Positions 59,275-64,000 of a stretch of DNA of 64,000 bases are shown in pieces. The notes below the pieces were generated by a model. It saw nothing but the letters and a program-made list of their open reading frames with translations, did not search any database and had not been told where the DNA came from. The DNA is from CAWCKS01 sp963763485 (GTDB taxonomy: Bacteria > Pseudomonadota > Alphaproteobacteria > Rhizobiales > Xanthobacteraceae): contig CAVXOW010000005.1 in assembly GCA_963763485.1 (NCBI GenBank), positions 124,001 through 188,000 of the forward strand, given 5' to 3'. Within the stretch, counting starts at the first letter, position 1, and each line of letters begins with the position of its first letter. The translations under genes and the position numbers were made by a program.

Positions 59275-60296
59275 CACGGTAGCGCAAATCGCAGCGTTTT
59301 GCCCGCGCCGCCGGCAAAGTCGATCGCCGCAAAGCCGGTTGCGGCAAGCCCGCGCGTGGCGCAGTCGCCCTGTTCGGTGAACTCGAACTTGATGTCGCGG
59401 GTGCACAGCATGGTCGCCCCGCCCCAGTTCAACGGCTTGCCGGCGAGCTGCATGGCGCGGCCATTGCCGTCGACCGCTTCGGCATAACTGAGCACCCGCC
59501 TCGGCTGGCCGGGCATGTCGGGATGCAGGCACTTGCCGGGCTCGATGCGGTACCAGCCGCGGCTGACCAGCGTCTTGCCGTCGTCGACTCCGACTGCGGC
59601 CATCACCTGGTGCGGCGTGTCGTTACACCAGGTCAGGCCCGCCGACGATGGCGACTGCGCCGCTGCCAGCAGGGTCTCGAAAAAGTTCGAGCCTTGCGAC
59701 GCGTCGGATTGCAGGCCGCGGTCGCTCAGGAATTTTGCCAGCGCTCCTTGAGTTTTCGGCCCATCGACGCCGTCGATCGGGGTTGCATCGTAGCCCGCGA
59801 TGGTGAGCAGGCGCTGGACGCCGGCGAGCCGCGCCTGTTCGTCGTCGTACTCGCTGTCTTCATTCAGGTAGGTGATCGAGTTGCCGCTGTCGTCGGTGGA
59901 CGGCTTGACCTCGGTGAATGGCGTCGGCGACTGGCCGCCACGGCAATCGCGCGCCGCGGCGATGACGAAGTTGCCCGATGACACACACAGCAGGTCCGAG
60001 CCGTTCTGCGGCACCGGGGAAGCGCCATAGACCGACAGCGCCCGCGCGTTGAGCAACAGCCGGTCCGCCGTGATCGCGCCAGGTGCCACGGTGCGGCACT
60101 GCGCGGGATCGATGCGGAACCAGCCGCGGGTCGCGGTCGCGCCGTTGTCGTCGATGCCGATGGCGGCTTCGACCACGTAGCTCATCCGGTTGCAGATTTT
60201 CAAGTCCGCGTTGGCTGGCACCGTACCGAGTAGCGTGACAGTTGCGCCTGCCAGGAATGCGCAACGCGTCAACCATGCTCGGTCCGAAAAAATCAC
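59274..60296 (-). CDS. Exported protein with two DUF1036 domains around a peptidoglycan-binding-like domain
   Basis: This 340-residue protein has an N-terminal signal (about residues 8-30, ending VPANADLKIC). The first DUF1036 unit (about 30-125) contains GATATRGWFRIDPAQC. A middle section (about 155-205) contains GVQRLLTIAGYDATPIDGVD, like PG_binding_1. A second DUF1036 unit (about 220-330) contains KTLVSRGWYRIEPGKC. DUF1036 function is unknown. The GTG at 60296 overlaps the argB stop (GTGA). Confidence 0.82.
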   Translation of the reverse strand: MIFSDRAWLTRCAFLAGATVTLLGTVPANADLKICNRMSYVVEAAIGIDDNGATATRGWFRIDPAQCRTVAPGAITADRLLLNARALSVYGASPVPQNGSDLLCVSSGNFVIAAARDCRGGQSPTPFTEVKPSTDDSGNSITYLNEDSEYDDEQARLAGVQRLLTIAGYDATPIDGVDGPKTQGALAKFLSDRGLQSDASQGSNFFETLLAAAQSPSSAGLTWCNDTPHQVMAAVGVDDGKTLVSRGWYRIEPGKCLHPDMPGQPRRVLSYAEAVDGNGRAMQLAGKPLNWGGATMLCTRDIKFEFTEQGDCATRGLAATGFAAIDFAGGAGKTLRFALP

Positions 60297-61189
60297 TTGT
60301 GGATCAGCGTTCCGACGCCGTGATTGGTGAACAGCTCGAGCAGCACCGCGTGCGGCGTCTTGCCGTCGATGATGACGACGCCCTCGACGCCTTGATCGAG
60401 CGCATAGATGCAAGTCTCGACCTTCGGGATCATGCCGCCGGAAATGGTGCCGTCAGCGATCAGTTTTCGCGCATCCTTGATCGACAGCTCGGGGATCAGT
60501 TTCTTGGATTTGTCGAGCACGCCGGGAACGTCGGTGAGCAGCAGCAGGCGCTTTGCCTTCAGCGCGCCCGCGACCGCGCCGGCAAACGTGTCGGCGTTGA
60601 CATTGAAGGTCTCGCCGGCGGCGGATGTCGCGAGCGGCGCCAGCACCGGGATCAGCTCGTAGCCGATCAACTGGTTCAACAGCTTGAGGTCGACCTGCTT
60701 CGGTTCGCCGACAAAGCCGAGGTCGACGATCTTCTCGATGTGGGAATCCGGGTCGACGGTGGTCCGCGTCACCTTCTCGGCAATCACCATGTTGCCGTCC
60801 TTGCCGCACAGGCCGACGGCCTTGCCGCCGGCTTCGTTGATGTAGCCGACGATCTGCTTGTTGATCGAGCCGGCCAGAACCATCTCGACGATCTCGATCG
60901 TCGCGGCGTCGGTGATGCGAAGCCCTTGCGCGAACTCCGACTTGATGCCGAGCCGCTTCAGCATGGCCGCGATCTGCGGTCCGCCGCCGTGCACCACGAC
61001 CGGATTGATCGCGGTCTGCTCGAGCAGCACGATGTCCTGCGCGAACTGCTTGGCGAGCGCTTCCTCGCCCATGGCGTGGCCGCCGTACTTGATGACGATG
61101 GTTTCCTCGTCGTAGCGCTGCATGTGCGGCAGCGCCTCGGAGAGAATTTGGGCCTGCTCCTGGGGACTGATCGAGCTGTTGGTCATCAT
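60293..61189 (-). CDS. argB: Acetylglutamate kinase
   Basis: This 298-residue amino-acid-kinase-fold enzyme phosphorylates N-acetylglutamate in arginine synthesis. VIKYGGHAMG carries the catalytic Lys, VVHGGGPQIAAML binds substrate, and TFAGAVAGALKAKRLLLLTDVPG lies in the nucleotide region. It has an N-terminal helix typical of arginine-sensitive hexameric forms. AGGA lies 6 bases before the first of two consecutive ATGs. It is coupled to the DUF1036 gene downstream. Confidence 0.96.
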   Translation of the reverse strand: MMTNSSISPQEQAQILSEALPHMQRYDEETIVIKYGGHAMGEEALAKQFAQDIVLLEQTAINPVVVHGGGPQIAAMLKRLGIKSEFAQGLRITDAATIEIVEMVLAGSINKQIVGYINEAGGKAVGLCGKDGNMVIAEKVTRTTVDPDSHIEKIVDLGFVGEPKQVDLKLLNQLIGYELIPVLAPLATSAAGETFNVNADTFAGAVAGALKAKRLLLLTDVPGVLDKSKKLIPELSIKDARKLIADGTISGGMIPKVETCIYALDQGVEGVVIIDGKTPHAVLLELFTNHGVGTLIHK

Positions 61190-61246
61190 CCGATTCCTGA
61201 AAACGGCGGTTTTGCTCTAACCGATCCGGCGCGGATGCGCAAAGCG

Positions 61247-61612
61247 TTAGGGCTTTGGCCGGGCGATGAGGCCTGCGAGGGCCAACAGTATCCAGCTGGT
61301 AATCAGGATCGTGCCGCCCGATGGCGCGGCCATCGGGAAGAGCGCGTGGCCGGCGAAGTCGCGCACGGTCAGGTCGGTCGCGAACAGCGCAGCACCCACG
61401 GCAAAGCCGATCGCGGCCATGACGGCGAGGTGGCGCTGGACCAGGCCGCGGTCGTTGAGCAGCACCACGGCCAATATGACGGGTGCGTGAAACAGCAGTA
61501 TCGACGACGCGGAGACAAGGCGGGGCAGATCGCCGCCATGGGCGCCGAGCGCGGCGAGCACGATCCCGGCGACGCCCATCAGGCCGGCGATGGCGATCAG
61601 CGCGCGGGTCAT
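61247..61612 (-). CDS. DUF423 family small membrane protein
   Basis: This 121-residue protein has four hydrophobic helices. The N-terminus ALIAIAGLMGVAGIVLAALG and the C-terminal MAAPSGGTILITSWILLAL fit DUF423 (YgdD-like) proteins of unknown function. The ATG overlaps the engB stop (ATGA). The longer frame reaching 62305 is antisense-like and discarded. Confidence 0.87.
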   Translation of the reverse strand: MTRALIAIAGLMGVAGIVLAALGAHGGDLPRLVSASSILLFHAPVILAVVLLNDRGLVQRHLAVMAAIGFAVGAALFATDLTVRDFAGHALFPMAAPSGGTILITSWILLALAGLIARPKP

Positions 61613-62262
61613 CTGGTGCCGCGCTCGTTCAAGAGCTGCGCGATCGCGGTTCGCAGCTCGTCGATGCCGTCGCGCGATTTCGAGGAGGTCACGATGATCT
61701 CGGGAAACGCCGCGGGCCGCGGCTTTAGTTGCTGTTGCAGCGTCGCGATCGTCTCCTTGAGCGCGCTGGCCTTGACCTGGTCGGCCTTGGTCAGCACGAC
61801 CTGGTAGCTCACCGCCGAACTGTCGAGCGTCTTCAGCACGTCGAGGTCGGTGTCCTTCAGGCCGTGCCGCGCATCGATCAGGAGATAGACTCGCGCGAGG
61901 TTCGCGCGCCCTCGCAGAAAATCGTGGATCAGCGAGGTCCACGCCGCGATCTTGGTCTTGGCCGCCGCGGCAAAGCCGTAGCCGGGCATGTCGACGAGCC
62001 GCAAACCACTGAAGGCCGGCCCTCCGAAGAAGATCAGCTCTTGCGTGCGGCCCGGCGTGTGCGAGGTGCGCGCCAGCGCGTTGCGGCCGGTCAGCGCGTT
62101 GATCAGGCTCGACTTGCCGACATTGGAGCGGCCGGCGAAGGCGATCTCGAGGCCTTGCATCGGCGGCAGCGATTCGACGGATGAGGCGGCCCAGATGAAC
62201 TGCCAGTCGCCGGCAAAGATGCGGCGACCCTGTTCGGCCAGTTCCGGCGTAGGGTCGCTCAT
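61609..62262 (-). CDS. engB: Ribosome biogenesis GTPase EngB/YihA
   Basis: This 217-residue TRAFAC GTPase has all five G motifs: GRSNVGKSSLIN (G1), TSHTPGRTQ (G2), DMPGYGFA (G3), LTKADQ (G4) and SSKSRDG (G5). It acts in late 50S assembly. It lies between yidC and DUF423, with the DUF423 start overlapping its stop. engB beside yidC is a common bacterial arrangement. Confidence 0.95.
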   Translation of the reverse strand: MSDPTPELAEQGRRIFAGDWQFIWAASSVESLPPMQGLEIAFAGRSNVGKSSLINALTGRNALARTSHTPGRTQELIFFGGPAFSGLRLVDMPGYGFAAAAKTKIAAWTSLIHDFLRGRANLARVYLLIDARHGLKDTDLDVLKTLDSSAVSYQVVLTKADQVKASALKETIATLQQQLKPRPAAFPEIIVTSSKSRDGIDELRTAIAQLLNERGTR

Positions 62263-62306
62263 CTCGCCCCAACTGAGTTAGCGTCAGGCCAACATGCCTC
62301 TCCACG

Positions 62307-62398
62307 CGTCATGGCCGGGCTTGACCCGGCCATCCACGTCTTTCCTTGCGCGGAGGGCTGATCAAACGTGGATGCCCGCGACAAGCGCGGGCATGACG
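62307..62398. repeat. REP-like element with two hairpins
   Basis: Hairpins atggccgggc/gcccggccat-like (62311-62333) and atgcccgcg/cgcgggcat (62372-62394) are enclosed by cgtcat/atgacg ends. It lies between yidC and engB and has the same double-hairpin plan as the element at 1089-1178. Confidence 0.8.
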
Positions 62399-62429
62399 GT
62401 GAGGGTGTCAATGCTCGCGCGCGCACCCA

Positions 62430-64000
62430 TCAAGTCTGCTGCTTGCGCGCAAACAGCGCCTTCAGATTGTCGAACAGCTCGATCTTGGCGCCGTTGCGCT
62501 TCATGATGAAGCTCTGCTGCAGCACGCTGAGCGTGTTGTTCCACGCCCAGTAGATCACGAGGCCGGCCGAGAACGCCGACAGCATGAAGGTGAAGATCAG
62601 CGGCATCCACGCGAAGATCATCTTCTGCGTCGGATCGGGCGGCGTCGGGTTCAACTGGGTCTGGAACCACATGGTGATGCCCATGATGATCGGCCAGACG
62701 CCGAGCACGAGGTAGTGCCCGAACAACGGGATCTGGCTCGGATCGAACGGGATCAGCCCGAACAGGGTGAAGATGTTGGTCGGATCGGGTGCCGAGAGGT
62801 CGCGGATCCAGCCGAAGAACGGCGCGTGCCGCATCTCGATCGAGACGAACAGCACCTTGTACAGCGAGAAGAACACCGGAATCTGGATCGCGATCGGCAG
62901 GCAGCCGGCGAGCGGATTGATCTTCTCCTTCTTGTACAGCGCCATCATCTCCTGCTGCTGCTTGACCTTGTCGTCGCCATAGCGCTCGCGCATCGCCGTC
63001 AGCTGTGGCTGCACCGCTTTCATCTTCGCCATCGAGGCGTAGGATTTGCTGGCGAGCGGGAAGAAGATCAGCTTGACGATCGCAGTCAGCAGCAGGATCG
63101 CGACACCGAAGTTGCCGACCAGGCGGTACAGCCCGTCGAGCGCAAGGAACATCGGCTTGGTGATGAAGTAGAACCAGCCCCAGTCGATCAGCAGGTCGAA
63201 CTTGTTGAGATGGAGCGACTGGTTGTAGCCGCCAAAACCCTTGATCAGCGGAAAGTTGACGCCGACGGTCGCGACTTCCTTGGCGCCGGCAAACAGCCGG
63301 GCGTCGGCCGATGCCGTGCCGCCGCCCTGGATCGTCACCGGCTCGAGCAGGTAGTCGGTCTGGTAGCTGTGGGTGGTGCCGGCCGGGTCGGAGCGAAAAT
63401 GCACCTGCATCTTGGCGTCGGCGTCAGGCAGCAGCGCCGTCGCCCAGTACTTGTCGGTGATGCCGAACCAGCTGTTGGTGACGCCGGCGAAATCGATCAG
63501 CTTCTTGTCGTCAATGTCCTTGTACTTGATCTCCTGCAGCTTGTCGCCGACCACGCCGACGATGCCCTCGTGCAGCACGTAGTAGCCCGCGACCTGCGGC
63601 GTGCCGAAGCGCGAGATCAGCGCATAGGGATAAAGCGTGACCGCGTTGCTGGTCTTGTTCTCGACCGAGTCCTTGATCGTGAATAGGTAGCGGTCGTCGA
63701 TCGCAATGGTGCGATGGAACACCAGGCCTTCGCCGTTGTCGAACGACAGATTGAGCGGCGACGACGGCGACAGCGAGCCTGCGCCATCCTGGCTCCAGAG
63801 CGTGTTCTGATCCGGCAGCTTTGTCGACGCGCCGCCGGACGGCACCCAGCCGAACTCGGCATAATAAGGGTGTGCGGTGCCCGCGGGCTCGAGCAGCACG
63901 ATCGGCGGCGAACTCGGATCGACCGTCTCGCGGTATTGATTCAGCGAGAGGTCATCGATGCGCGCGCCTTTCAGCGAAATGCTGCCTGACAGTGCGGGCG
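62430..64000 (-). CDS. yidC: Membrane protein insertase YidC, 5' end outside the window
   Basis: The frame is open to base 64000 on the minus strand, so the start lies beyond the window. The visible 523 residues hold most of the periplasmic beta-supersandwich domain (ETVDPSSPPIVLLEPAG onward) and the full C-terminal Oxa1-like domain with five membrane helices. The latter includes FPLASKSYASMAKMKAVQP and PLAGCLPIAIQIPVFFSLY. YidC inserts and folds inner-membrane proteins with or without SecYEG. The short tail KALFARKQQT is basic. Confidence 0.96.
   Translation of the reverse strand, partial: PALSGSISLKGARIDDLSLNQYRETVDPSSPPIVLLEPAGTAHPYYAEFGWVPSGGASTKLPDQNTLWSQDGAGSLSPSSPLNLSFDNGEGLVFHRTIAIDDRYLFTIKDSVENKTSNAVTLYPYALISRFGTPQVAGYYVLHEGIVGVVGDKLQEIKYKDIDDKKLIDFAGVTNSWFGITDKYWATALLPDADAKMQVHFRSDPAGTTHSYQTDYLLEPVTIQGGGTASADARLFAGAKEVATVGVNFPLIKGFGGYNQSLHLNKFDLLIDWGWFYFITKPMFLALDGLYRLVGNFGVAILLLTAIVKLIFFPLASKSYASMAKMKAVQPQLTAMRERYGDDKVKQQQEMMALYKKEKINPLAGCLPIAIQIPVFFSLYKVLFVSIEMRHAPFFGWIRDLSAPDPTNIFTLFGLIPFDPSQIPLFGHYLVLGVWPIIMGITMWFQTQLNPTPPDPTQKMIFAWMPLIFTFMLSAFSAGLVIYWAWNNTLSVLQQSFIMKRNGAKIELFDNLKALFARKQQT

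Overview
The window is high-GC DNA from an alphaproteobacterium, most likely the Bradyrhizobium/Rhodopseudomonas/Afipia group (Nitrobacteraceae). The reasons are the protein character of polA, dnaX, dapD, phosphomannomutase and the DUF1036 and TIGR02281 proteins, the SRP RNA-dnaX-ybaB-recR block, REP-like palindromes typical of that group, and a perfect alphaproteobacterial LexA box. It reads as chromosome: no phage, plasmid, integrase, transposase, tRNA or CRISPR array was seen.

Layout. 0-9 kb: partial glutathione S-transferase, FMN reductase, polA, a membrane acyltransferase, hrpB and a frameshifted aspartic protease. 9-23.6 kb: accessory metabolism. This holds an orphan Bug receptor divergent from LysR plus hydrolase, a SolA-like flavin oxidase, a large L,D-transpeptidase, a small kinase, an inositol-phosphatase-like protein, phosphomannomutase, a luciferase-like monooxygenase, a DUF1007/NicO metal-efflux pair and a B3-type metallo-beta-lactamase. 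24-29 kb: CBS protein, a broken serine hydrolase, a GNAT remnant, a second L,D-transpeptidase paralogous to the first, and an MFS transporter with an extra cytosolic tail. 29.6-35.2 kb: two large surface or secreted repeat proteins with matching C-termini. 36-44 kb: SRPBCC protein, a second Bug/LysR pair, a decayed chemoreceptor/AraC locus, a cyclic-nucleotide-domain protein, a TauE-like permease and an Lrp regulator.

44-64 kb is mostly housekeeping. HIT and NudC overlap, with a PfkB kinase downstream. SRP RNA leads into dnaX-ybaB-recR. An AmpG-like permease and rmuC lie on the minus strand, divergent from def-fmt-truA. A long minus-strand run follows: yidC, engB, DUF423, argB, DUF1036, HAD nucleotidase, dapD, DUF805, dapE. 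Start/stop overlaps show tight translational coupling at several junctions (LysR/hydrolase, DUF1007/nicO, HIT/nudC, engB/DUF423, argB/DUF1036/HAD).

Themes. Cell-wall functions recur: two L,D-transpeptidases, AmpG-like permease, DapD and DapE, a B3 metallo-beta-lactamase and a penicillin-binding-fold hydrolase. At least five genes are frameshifted, while every recognised core gene is intact. The most distinctive features are the twin repeat proteins (one with a protease-free P domain), the two L,D-transpeptidases with a second YkuD-like half lacking the catalytic Cys, a Pol I whose proofreading residues are all replaced, and a LexA box in front of rmuC.
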